Shown piece after piece: positions 17,720-25,193 of a stretch of 64,000 nt of DNA. Positions within the stretch are counted from its first letter, which is position 1; every line of letters begins with the position of its first letter. Source of the DNA: Nioella nitratireducens (GTDB lineage: Bacteria; Pseudomonadota; Alphaproteobacteria; Rhodobacterales; Rhodobacteraceae); NCBI RefSeq assembly GCF_001879715.1, contig NZ_MNBW01000007.1:1-64000 (forward strand), given 5' to 3'. The notes under the pieces were generated by a model. It made no database searches, was not told where the DNA came from, and saw only the letters and a program-made list of their open reading frames with translations. The position numbers and the translations under genes are program-made.

Positions 17720-18547
17720 TCAGGCTTTGGCCAGAGCGGCCTTCAGCCAGTCGTAACTTGCGCGCGCACCCGCTGCCGGGTCGGGCCATGTATCGAGTTC
17801 GGTGGTGATCCATCCGCTGAACTGCGTGTCTTTCAGCGCCTGGACGATGGCATCCATGTCCAGATCCCCCTGTCCGAGCGGCGTGAAGCCGAAAGGTTCG
17901 GACCGAAGCCCTTTGAGGTGGACATAGGTGATGCGGTCAGCCCATTGGCGGATTAGAGCGGGCACATCGCATCCGCCGGCCGCCAGATGTGCGGTGTCGG
18001 GACAGAAGTGAATCTCGGTATGGGCGAAGATTTCCGCGATCTCGTCAGGTGCCTCGGCCAGCGTTGTGAGATGCGGATGATAATGCGCCTCCAACCCTGA
18101 CCGACCAGCGATTTCCCGACAGGTTTCAAGGCCAGCCCCAACGGCAGCCCGGTCCTCCGGCCTTGGACCCGAAAGGCGCTTTGCGCCTCCGCCAATGACA
18201 AGGTGCGTGGTGTCGAATTCAGCCGCAAGGTCTGCGACCCGGCGGATCTTTTCGAATTCTTCCTTGGCGATGTCAGGAAAGATGAGGTTTGCACCGGAGT
18301 AGACGGCCAGCAACCCCAGCCCGTTGTCAGCCAGCAGCGCTTTCAGTTCGGCTTTGCGGTCCGCGTATTCCAGCAGGTTCCCGTCGAAAATTTCCACGCC
18401 CGAATAGCCAGCTGCGGCGATATCGGCGAAGGCCTCTGCCATGTCGGCAAAGGTCATGTAGGTCAGGCTACCGATCGAGGTGACGCCGACGGGGTGCCCG
18501 CCGAGCGGCCCCCAGCAATTGGCGTGATAAGCCAGCTTCGCAACCAT
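17720..18547 (-). CDS. Sugar phosphate isomerase/epimerase (IolE-like TIM barrel)
   Basis: This 275-aa TIM-barrel protein of the AP-endonuclease-2 family opens with KLAYHANCWGPLGG and has LEAHYHPHLTT, HFCPDTAHLAAGG, YVHLKGLRSEPFGF and WITTELDTW, which supply the His, Asp and Glu metal ligands. The pattern is close to inosose dehydratase/keto-sugar isomerase members. ATG 18547 is chosen, with GGGAG about nine bases upstream; ATGs at 18556 and 18580 are alternatives. It is the first gene of the seven-gene operon and is divergent from the ROK regulator gene. Confidence 0.84.
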   Translation of the reverse strand: MVAKLAYHANCWGPLGGHPVGVTSIGSLTYMTFADMAEAFADIAAAGYSGVEIFDGNLLEYADRKAELKALLADNGLGLLAVYSGANLIFPDIAKEEFEKIRRVADLAAEFDTTHLVIGGGAKRLSGPRPEDRAAVGAGLETCREIAGRSGLEAHYHPHLTTLAEAPDEIAEIFAHTEIHFCPDTAHLAAGGCDVPALIRQWADRITYVHLKGLRSEPFGFTPLGQGDLDMDAIVQALKDTQFSGWITTELDTWPDPAAGARASYDWLKAALAKA

Positions 18548-18580
18548 GTCCTGCATCTCCCGCATTCTGATAGCGACCAC

Positions 18581-18782
18581 TTTTGTCGCCGTTTCATCTC
18601 ATAGCGCTCAATATTCAGTCTTCATACGCTTAAGTCAATATATTAAATGCACAAGCAACTTATCTTTTGCTTTTTATCAACATAAGTAATGCATTGTGAT
18701 GCAACTAACCGCTGTGATATGCAGAACAAGACAATCCCAGAAGGTCTCGCGCCCATGAACCCGCGCTTGGAAACTCAGAATC
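18581..18782. promoter_or_regulatory. Divergent promoter region with palindromic operator candidate
   Basis: This AT-rich region lies between the divergent isomerase and ROK genes. It contains a perfect inverted repeat, TGCAT-TGTG-ATGCA, at 18690-18703. Its position beside the regulator gene makes it the best candidate operator for the ROK protein. No clear -35/-10 pair can be assigned with confidence. Confidence 0.45.
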
Positions 18783-18821
18783 ATGTCACCCCCCAGCACC
18801 GCTCCGAGTCGGGAGGAATCG

Positions 18822-20168
18822 ATGCCTGAGTCCGTCAAGCCGCGCGGAAAGGGGCGACCGCGCAGTAGCGAAACACCGAACCAGAGCCTGATGACGATCC
18901 TGAACCTGGTGCGTCTGGGCGCGGCCACCACGCGACAGGAGCTGGAACGAACCTGTGAACTCGGCCGGGCAGTCGTTGCAGACCGCCTGTCGACCCTGAC
19001 CGACCTCGATCTTGTCGATGAGAGCAAGTCGGGCGTTGCAACCGGCGGGCGTGCACCGAAACTCGTCAGCTTCCACCCCAATGCAGGCTGCATCCTGGTC
19101 GCAGCGCTGGACCAGACTTCGCTGAGCATCGGCATCGCCGACCTTTCGGGGCGGCTGATCACCGAACATCACGAAGCGTCGGAGCTGTCTCTTGCCCCAC
19201 GGAGCATCCTCGACCGGCTGGTCAAACTGATCGAGTGGATCCTCCCGCGCCATGCCGATGCCGGCCCGCTCTGGGGCATCGGGCTGTCGGTCCCCGCCCC
19301 TGTCCCCGTCCAATCATCGGAAATGTTCCTGAGCGAGACCCCCGTCTTCCTTCCCGGCTGGGAAACGACGCCGGTCGTCGAGACGCTCATCGACCGTTTC
19401 AAGGCCCCGGTCTGGGTTCGCAGCAGTGTCGAGACCATGACCATGGGCGAACTCACCGCAGGTGACGGAACCGACGTGGACACAATGCTGTTCGTCAAGG
19501 TCGGCAAACGCATCGGCGCGGGCCTGACCATGAACCGAACCCTGTTTCGCGGCGCGCAGGGAGCAGCCGGGCTTATCGGCCAGTTGCCGGTCACCGAGGG
19601 CGGAAAGACCGGACCTCTGGAAACAATGGCCGGGGCTGACATGATCCAGCGGGAAGGGCTTGCCGCGGTGAAGGACGGACGCAGCAGTTACCTGGCGGAC
19701 ATTCTTGCGAGGATGGAGGAACTGACGCCCTTCGATGTCGCCCAGGCCGCTCAGGCGGGTGACGGGGCCAGCATGGATATCCTGTCGCGCAGCGGCCGCA
19801 TGATCGGGCATTCCGTGGCCTATCTCGCCACGATGCTCAACCCCGAACTCATTGTCCTGGGCGGCAGCGTGGCGATGACGAACGATACCCTTCTTGCGGC
19901 GGTCCGCGAGGTCGTCTACCGAGAAAGTCACCCGCTGGTCACCCGTGACCTGCGGATCATCCGGTCGCAGATGGGCAGTTCCGCCGGGCTCGTCGGGGCC
20001 GCGATGGTGGTGACCGAGGCCTTGTTCGACCCGGCCCTCTTGCGTGGATGGATCCTGAGCGGACGCCCAATGGCCCACCCGGAATTCCTCGCCGCAAGAG
20101 AGGCCGCGGCCCGTCGCCTGGCCGAGCTCTCCGAAACACCCGCGCCGCCACCGGCGCCATCCATTTGA
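18822..20168 (+). CDS. ROK-family transcriptional regulator
   Basis: This 448-aa protein has an N-terminal winged helix (about 20-85: LMTILNLVRLGAATTRQELERT) joined to a ROK sugar-kinase-like domain. In the ROK part, VGKRIGAGLTMNRTLFRGAQGAAGLIGQL carries the ROK glycine/His region, but the usual CxCGxxGC zinc motif is replaced by TGPLETMAG, so structural zinc is probably absent. The ATG at 18822 follows GGAGGAATCG. Such proteins repress sugar operons until a sugar or sugar phosphate binds; the target is likely the divergent seven-gene operon and itself. It lies 14 bases upstream of a sugar-binding gene. Confidence 0.87.
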   Translation: MPESVKPRGKGRPRSSETPNQSLMTILNLVRLGAATTRQELERTCELGRAVVADRLSTLTDLDLVDESKSGVATGGRAPKLVSFHPNAGCILVAALDQTSLSIGIADLSGRLITEHHEASELSLAPRSILDRLVKLIEWILPRHADAGPLWGIGLSVPAPVPVQSSEMFLSETPVFLPGWETTPVVETLIDRFKAPVWVRSSVETMTMGELTAGDGTDVDTMLFVKVGKRIGAGLTMNRTLFRGAQGAAGLIGQLPVTEGGKTGPLETMAGADMIQREGLAAVKDGRSSYLADILARMEELTPFDVAQAAQAGDGASMDILSRSGRMIGHSVAYLATMLNPELIVLGGSVAMTNDTLLAAVREVVYRESHPLVTRDLRIIRSQMGSSAGLVGAAMVVTEALFDPALLRGWILSGRPMAHPEFLAAREAAARRLAELSETPAPPPAPSI

Positions 20169-20182
20169 AGAGGGCAGACACG

Positions 20183-21214
20183 ATGGGTTCCGTTACTCCC
20201 CCGACGACACCGTCCCAGTCCATATCCGGCCTCGGTCCACATGGCGAACGCGCATCCGACCCACGGCGTCTTGTCATTACGGCAAGTGACGCAGCAGCGG
20301 CCCGCGATGGCGGGTATCGTGTCGCCGTCGTTCTGCACACCCTGTCCGGGAACTGGTCGGAGCAACACCTGGCAGCGATCGCAGGAACGCTTGGTGATGT
20401 TTCGATCTCACTCTTGGAGGCGGTCGATTGCCAGTTCAACCCGGACCGCCAGATCGCGGCGCTGGACCGGCTGATCGACCTTCGCCCGGATGCCATCATC
20501 TCGTTGCCGGTGGAAAACACCGCGGTCGCCGCCGCGCACCGGCGCGTGGCCGAGGCCGGCATCAAGCTGCTGCTGCTCGACAATGCCCCAACCGGGCTGC
20601 TGCCGGGCAAGGACTATGTGTCTCTCGTGTCAGCCGACAATTTCGGACTTGGCCGGACAGGCGCGGAACTCCTGGCCCCGCACCTGCCGCAGAACGCGTC
20701 TGTCGGCGTGCTGACCTATGGCGTGGATTTCTTTGCTACGAACCAGAGAGAGATCGCCTTCAGCAAATGGATGGGCGGGCAGCGACCGGATGTGACGCTC
20801 AAAACGGCTGCGTTCCCCGCGCCGCATCTTGCAGGCGGAACGGCCGAGAGCTTTCTGTCGACCACGCCCGACCTCGACGGGCTCTTCGTGGTCTGGGACG
20901 AGCCCGCGGTTCAAGTGCTGGAAACGATGGAACGCCTGGGCGTCTCGATGCCAGTCACGACCGTTGACCTCGGGGAGAAGATGGTGCCGCGGCTGGCTGA
21001 TGGAACGGTCCTCAAGGGCGTTGCGGCGCAGAATCCCTACTCCCAGGGCCTCGCTATGGCGCAGGTTGCAATCCTCGCGCTCCTCGGGCGCCAAACACCT
21101 GCCTGGATCGCCCTGCCGGGGCTTCCGATCACGTCTTCGAGCATATTGGGCGGCTACCAGTCTGTATGGAGAGCCCCTGCACCGGCCGAGATCGTTGAAA
21201 TGACCGCGAGGTAA
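20183..21214 (+). CDS. Leaderless sugar-binding protein (RbsB/LacI-type domain without HTH)
   Basis: This 343-aa protein is clearly related to the periplasmic receptor at 16561-17682: AVVLHTLSGNWSEQHLAAI, AIISLPVENTAVAAAHRRVA, YVSLVSADNFGLGRTG and TTVDLGEKMVPRLADGT line up with it. It has no signal peptide (the first 45 residues are Pro/Ser/Arg-rich and polar) and no helix-turn-helix, so it should be cytoplasmic. It lies immediately after the ROK regulator gene in the same direction. It could sense the sugar inside the cell, assist the regulator, or be a retired receptor. I know of no named family for it. Confidence 0.7.
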   Translation: MGSVTPPTTPSQSISGLGPHGERASDPRRLVITASDAAAARDGGYRVAVVLHTLSGNWSEQHLAAIAGTLGDVSISLLEAVDCQFNPDRQIAALDRLIDLRPDAIISLPVENTAVAAAHRRVAEAGIKLLLLDNAPTGLLPGKDYVSLVSADNFGLGRTGAELLAPHLPQNASVGVLTYGVDFFATNQREIAFSKWMGGQRPDVTLKTAAFPAPHLAGGTAESFLSTTPDLDGLFVVWDEPAVQVLETMERLGVSMPVTTVDLGEKMVPRLADGTVLKGVAAQNPYSQGLAMAQVAILALLGRQTPAWIALPGLPITSSSILGGYQSVWRAPAPAEIVEMTAR

Positions 21215-21399
21215 GCGATGAGGTCATAGGGCACGGTGACCTATTGCACCCTTGAAAGATCCTCGGGACCCGCTTTGCAGAGTTGAGCGCTACGCCCGGG
21301 CCCTGCGGCTTAAGGTTCCTCGAGACAGCTAGTAGCTTATTGGCAGATGATGTCTCCTTGCAGGACCAAGGAGGTATGGAAGTTTCCCGTTGCGATAAA

Positions 21400-21474
21400 T
21401 GGTGCCCGGGGGCGGAATCGAACCACCGACACGAGGATTTTCAATCCACTGCTCTACCCCTGAGCTACCCGGGC
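21400..21474 (-). tRNA. tRNA-Phe (GAA)
   Basis: The minus strand folds as a tRNA: acceptor GCCCGGG/CCCGGGC, D arm GCTC-GAGC, anticodon loop TTGAAAA (anticodon GAA, Phe), T arm GGTGG-TTCGATT-CCGCC, and an encoded CCA. The anticodon stem has one T-T mismatch. Its 3' half is repeated in decayed form at 10280-10316 in the same orientation. Confidence 0.93.
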
Positions 21475-21634
21475 ACGGGTGCAGGTCTCGCCTGCGGGTG
21501 GAGGCGTTCTAGGGGGTTCCGCGGGGGCTGTCCATAGGGTCTTGCGAAAAAAATTTGTCTCCGGTGATGCGGGGTGGCGCAGGCTGTGACAGGGTCGACG
21601 GAAAGTCAACTTTCCTCCGCAAAACAACGGCCAA

Positions 21635-21660
21635 GAGGCCACGCTTGACGGCGCGGCCTC
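21635..21660 (-). terminator. Hairpin downstream of xsc (weak terminator)
   Basis: On the minus strand GAGGCCGCGC and GCGTGGCCTC pair over ten bases (one G-U) around a six-base loop, about 30 bases after the xsc stop. The following bases are only moderately T-rich, so termination may be incomplete. Confidence 0.4.
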
Positions 21661-21687
21661 CCGTAGGTTTTGTCTCGATCCCGCGGC

Positions 21688-23457
21688 TCAGCCCTGCTTG
21701 CGCATGTCGGCCGTGCTGATACCTGCCACGGCGACCGGCTTCTTCATCGCGTCGCGGCGGAACGGCTCGCCCAGTTCCTGATTGATCAGCGCTTCGATCA
21801 GCGTCGTCTTGCCTGCCGCCTGATCTTTCAGCGCCTGATCCAGCGCCGCGGTCAGCTCATCCATCGTGCGCGCGACCACGCCTTGCAGGCCACAGGCCTT
21901 GGCGATGCCGGCGTAGCTGACCTGCGTGTCCAGTTCTGTGCCGACGAAATTGTCGTCATACCACAGAGTCGAGTTCCGCTTCTCGGCCCCCCACTGGTAG
22001 TTACGGAAGACGACCTGCGTGATCGCGGGCCATTCCTTGCGGCCGATGGCGGTCAGCTCGGTCACGGCAATGCCAAACGCCCCGTCGCCGGAGAAGCCTA
22101 CGACCGGCGTTTCAGGACAGGCGATCTTGGCGCCGACCACTGCGGGAAGGCCATAGCCACAGGGGCCGAAGAGGCCGGGGGCAAGGTATTTTCGCCCTTC
22201 CTCGAACGACGGATAGGCATTGCCGATGGCGCAGTTATTGCCGATGTCGGAGCTGATGATCGCCTCTTTCGGCAGAGCCCGCTCGATCGCGCGCCACGCC
22301 ATGCGGGGGCTCATCCAGTCGGGCTTGTCGGCGCGGGCGCGCTCGTTCCATGTGGTGCCGGGATCGTCGTCTTCGTGATCCATCGACGAAAGCTGCTGCG
22401 CCCAGGCCGATTTTGTCTGCGCGATCAGGGCCTTGCGCTCGTCCCGGCCCGCATCGCCTGCGGTGTCGGCCAGTTGCGACAGGATCGCGGTCGCCACCTT
22501 CCTCGCGTCGCCGACAATGCCGACGCTGACCGTCTTGGTCAGGCCGATGCGATCGGGGTTAATGTCAACCTGAACGATCTTGGCATTGGACGGCCAATAG
22601 TCGATGCCATAGCCCGGCAGGGTGGAAAACGGGTTTAGGCGGGTGCCAAGGCACAGCACCACGTCGGCCTTGGAAATCAGCTCCATCCCCGCCTTGGAGC
22701 CGTTATAGCCAAGCGGTCCGGCAAACAACGGGTGCGAGCCGGGGAAGGCATCATTGTGCTGATAGCCCACGCAAACGGGCGCATCCAACCGCTCGGCCAG
22801 CGCCATGGAGGCTGGGATCGCGCCGCCCAATACCACACCCGCACCGTTCAGGATCACCGGGAACTTGGCCTCCGACAGCAGGCGCGCGGCCTCGGCCACG
22901 GCCTCTTCCCCGCCAGCGGGGCGTTCGAAGGCGACGATCGCGGGCAGGTCGATGTCGACCACCTGGGTCCAGAAATCGCGCGGCATGTTGATTTGCGCAG
23001 GCGCCGACGCGCGCTTGGCATTCATGATCACGCGGTTCAGCACCTCGGCCACGCGAGTCGGGTCGCGCACCTCCTCCTGATAGGCCACCATGTCTTTGAA
23101 GGCGGCCATCTGCTCAACCTCCTGAAAGCCCCCCTGCCCCATCGTCTTGTTGCCCGCCTGCGGCGTGACCAGCAACAGAGGCGTATGGTTCCAAAAGGCG
23201 GTTTTCACGGCGGTGACGAAGTTGGTGATGCCGGGGCCATTTTGGGCGATCATCATCGACATCTTGCCGCTGGCGCGGGTGTAGCCATCGGCCATCATCC
23301 CGCCAGACCCTTCGTGGGCGCAGTCCCAGAACTGGATACCCGCCTGTGGGAACAGGTCGGAAATCGGCATGAAAGCCGAGCCGATAATTCCGAAAGCATC
23401 CTCGATGCCATGCATCTGGAGCACTTTCACAAAGGCTTCTTCGGTGGTCATTTTCAT
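21688..23457 (-). CDS. xsc: Sulfoacetaldehyde acetyltransferase
   Basis: Xsc uses thiamine diphosphate to split sulfoacetaldehyde with phosphate into acetyl phosphate and sulfite, completing taurine breakdown in the cytoplasm. The 589-aa protein has the three ThDP-enzyme domains: N-terminal PYR (MTTEEAFVKVLQMHGIEDAFGIIGSA), a middle domain, and the C-terminal PP domain with GDGAFG and N near 485. The N-terminal sequence and QNGPGITNFVTAVKTAFWNHTPLL closely follow known Xsc proteins. The start at 23457 has GGAG nine bases upstream; ATG 23451 is possible. It is next to tauR. The usual partner pta (phosphate acetyltransferase) is not adjacent. Confidence 0.94.
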   Translation of the reverse strand: MKMTTEEAFVKVLQMHGIEDAFGIIGSAFMPISDLFPQAGIQFWDCAHEGSGGMMADGYTRASGKMSMMIAQNGPGITNFVTAVKTAFWNHTPLLLVTPQAGNKTMGQGGFQEVEQMAAFKDMVAYQEEVRDPTRVAEVLNRVIMNAKRASAPAQINMPRDFWTQVVDIDLPAIVAFERPAGGEEAVAEAARLLSEAKFPVILNGAGVVLGGAIPASMALAERLDAPVCVGYQHNDAFPGSHPLFAGPLGYNGSKAGMELISKADVVLCLGTRLNPFSTLPGYGIDYWPSNAKIVQVDINPDRIGLTKTVSVGIVGDARKVATAILSQLADTAGDAGRDERKALIAQTKSAWAQQLSSMDHEDDDPGTTWNERARADKPDWMSPRMAWRAIERALPKEAIISSDIGNNCAIGNAYPSFEEGRKYLAPGLFGPCGYGLPAVVGAKIACPETPVVGFSGDGAFGIAVTELTAIGRKEWPAITQVVFRNYQWGAEKRNSTLWYDDNFVGTELDTQVSYAGIAKACGLQGVVARTMDELTAALDQALKDQAAGKTTLIEALINQELGEPFRRDAMKKPVAVAGISTADMRKQG

Positions 23458-23544
23458 TGGGGAACTCCGCGCGAAAGGGGGCCAGGGGCCGAAGGATCGT
23501 TGCACCGGTTTTAACGGGTTCCCCCCCGGTGCGGTTAGGGCCAG

Positions 23545-25026
23545 TCAGGCTGGCTCCGTATGTCCACAGGCGGCGATATCCTCTGCGATGCGGCGAATGC
23601 CTTCGGGGATCTTCTCAGCCGCGATGGAACTGTAGGCGATGCGATAGAACCGGCGGCTGAAGCGCGCCGGATCGAAAAACGAGCGCCCCGGCTCGATCAC
23701 CACGCCACGCGCCCGCAGCCGCTGCGCGAGGGCTTCGGTATCGACACCGTCCGGGGCCATCATCCAGAAGCTCGACCCGCCATGGCCCGCCGCCCCCGCA
23801 ATCTGCAAGCCGTTGTCGGAAATCGCTTGTTCCATCACCGCGCGGCGCTCTTCATAGGCTTTGCGCATCCGGTTGATCTGCGCGTCGTAATGGCCGAGCG
23901 ACAGGAAATAGGCGACGGTGCGCTGGATATGGCCCGGCGGGTGGCGCAAGACCAGCGCCCGCAGCGCCCGCGCCTCACGGATAAACTCCTCGGACGCCAC
24001 GACATAGCCAAGCCGCAGCCCCGGAAACAGCGATTTCGAGAAAGACCCGATATAGACCACTGCCCCGCTTTCATCCATCGACTTCAACGCGGGCGAGGGC
24101 GCGCCCTTGAACGACAGCTCGAATTCGTAGTCGTCCTCGACAATCACGAAACCCCGCTCGTTGGCCATCTCCAACAACCGCTTGCGCCGGTCCAGAGGCA
24201 TGGTCGCATTGGTCGGGCAATGGTGCGACACGGTGGTAAAGACCACGTCCGTGTCTTCGGGCAACGCCTCGGGTGGCAAGCCGCCGCCATCCACATCCAC
24301 CGGTGCCACATGGCATCGCGTGAGGGTCAGAATCTCGCGCAAGCCGGGATAGACCGGGTTTTCCACCGCCGCCGTGCGCCGCTGCGTCAGCAGGATCTGC
24401 GCCGACATCCACAGCGCGTTCTGCGCCCCGAGCGTGATCAGGATCTCGTCCTTGCGCGCCGCGATCCCCCGGCGCGGCAGGATATGACGCTGGATATGCT
24501 CGACCAACCGTTCGTCATCGGCCTCGTAACGGTCGGCGGTCAGGATGGTGAAATCCTTTTGCCCAAGCGCCTGCAACGCGCATTGCCGCCATGTCTGGTG
24601 GGAAAACAGCGTCGGGTCCGCCTGCCCGTAGATGAACGGATAGGGGTAGCCTTGCCAGTCCAGCGGACGGATCGGCAGGACCGGGCTGTGAAAGCGCTGC
24701 CCGATCGCGCGCGACCAGTCGATCCCCGCCCGCGGGGCCTTGCCCGGCAGGTCGAAGGCCGGGGGGGTCGGCGCGGTGTCCGACACGAAATAGCCCGAAC
24801 GCCCCCGCGAATTCAGGTAATCATCGGCCACCAGTTCAGTGTAGGCATTGGTCACCGTGATGCGGCTGATGCCCAGATGCCGGGCAAGTTTTCGGCTGGA
24901 GGGCAGCTTTTCCCCGGATCGGAACCGCCCCGAAAGAATCCCCTCGGCCACCAGCCGCTGAACCTTTTGTTGCAAGGTTCCTTCCGCTTCCGGATCGAGA
25001 AAGAAGGACTCTACGGGTATCGACAT
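23545..25026 (-). CDS. tauR: MocR-type regulator TauR
   Basis: TauR is the taurine-responsive activator of tpa and tau genes in Rhodobacteraceae. The 493-aa protein has a GntR winged helix (about 10-80: GEKLPSSRKLARHLGISRITV) fused to a fold I aminotransferase-like domain with the PLP lysine in GSFSKSLFPGLRLGY. It is encoded divergently from tpa across a region with CTGGAC boxes, and followed by xsc in the same direction (about 90 bases apart). The C-terminal domain probably senses taurine through PLP rather than catalysing transamination. Confidence 0.93.
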   Translation of the reverse strand: MSIPVESFFLDPEAEGTLQQKVQRLVAEGILSGRFRSGEKLPSSRKLARHLGISRITVTNAYTELVADDYLNSRGRSGYFVSDTAPTPPAFDLPGKAPRAGIDWSRAIGQRFHSPVLPIRPLDWQGYPYPFIYGQADPTLFSHQTWRQCALQALGQKDFTILTADRYEADDERLVEHIQRHILPRRGIAARKDEILITLGAQNALWMSAQILLTQRRTAAVENPVYPGLREILTLTRCHVAPVDVDGGGLPPEALPEDTDVVFTTVSHHCPTNATMPLDRRKRLLEMANERGFVIVEDDYEFELSFKGAPSPALKSMDESGAVVYIGSFSKSLFPGLRLGYVVASEEFIREARALRALVLRHPPGHIQRTVAYFLSLGHYDAQINRMRKAYEERRAVMEQAISDNGLQIAGAAGHGGSSFWMMAPDGVDTEALAQRLRARGVVIEPGRSFFDPARFSRRFYRIAYSSIAAEKIPEGIRRIAEDIAACGHTEPA

Positions 25027-25028
25027 TT

Positions 25029-25131
25029 CTGGACTTACTCCGATTGCTCGATTGGCCTGCCGGTCACAAGACCGAGCGGTCTGGCGCTTGTCAATGCACT
25101 GGCGCTATGAAAGGCTGATCACTGGACCTAT
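25029..25131. promoter_or_regulatory. TauR box cluster in the tauR-tpa divergent promoter
   Basis: Direct repeats of the CTGGAC type are seen at 25029 (CTGGACTTAC), 25099 (CTGGCGCTAT) and 25122 (CTGGACCTAT), with a weaker CTGGCGCTTG at 25081. The 25099/25122 pair is spaced 23 bp start to start, two helical turns. TauR of Rhodobacter capsulatus is known to bind CTGGACYTAA-like direct repeats, so this is very likely the activator site for tpa. Confidence 0.65.
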
Positions 25132-25193
25132 CTGCCCCCCGCGCGACCCGGCAGATTGTCCCCATCAGCCCCATTCCCGTCGGGAGAGCCCAC

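Noticed and set aside
21221-21242. AGGTCA-N10-TGACCT inverted repeat after the leaderless SBP gene as a terminator
   Set aside because: Short stem, long loop and no T-run; not strong enough to call.
10317-21399. Integrase or transposase for the putative island
   Set aside because: All genes in the block are sugar transport, metabolism or regulation; no recombinase is seen, so mobility today is not claimed.
23560-25110. 516-codon plus-strand frame over tauR
   Set aside because: Antisense shadow of TauR, rich in Arg/Gln/Pro, with no domain.
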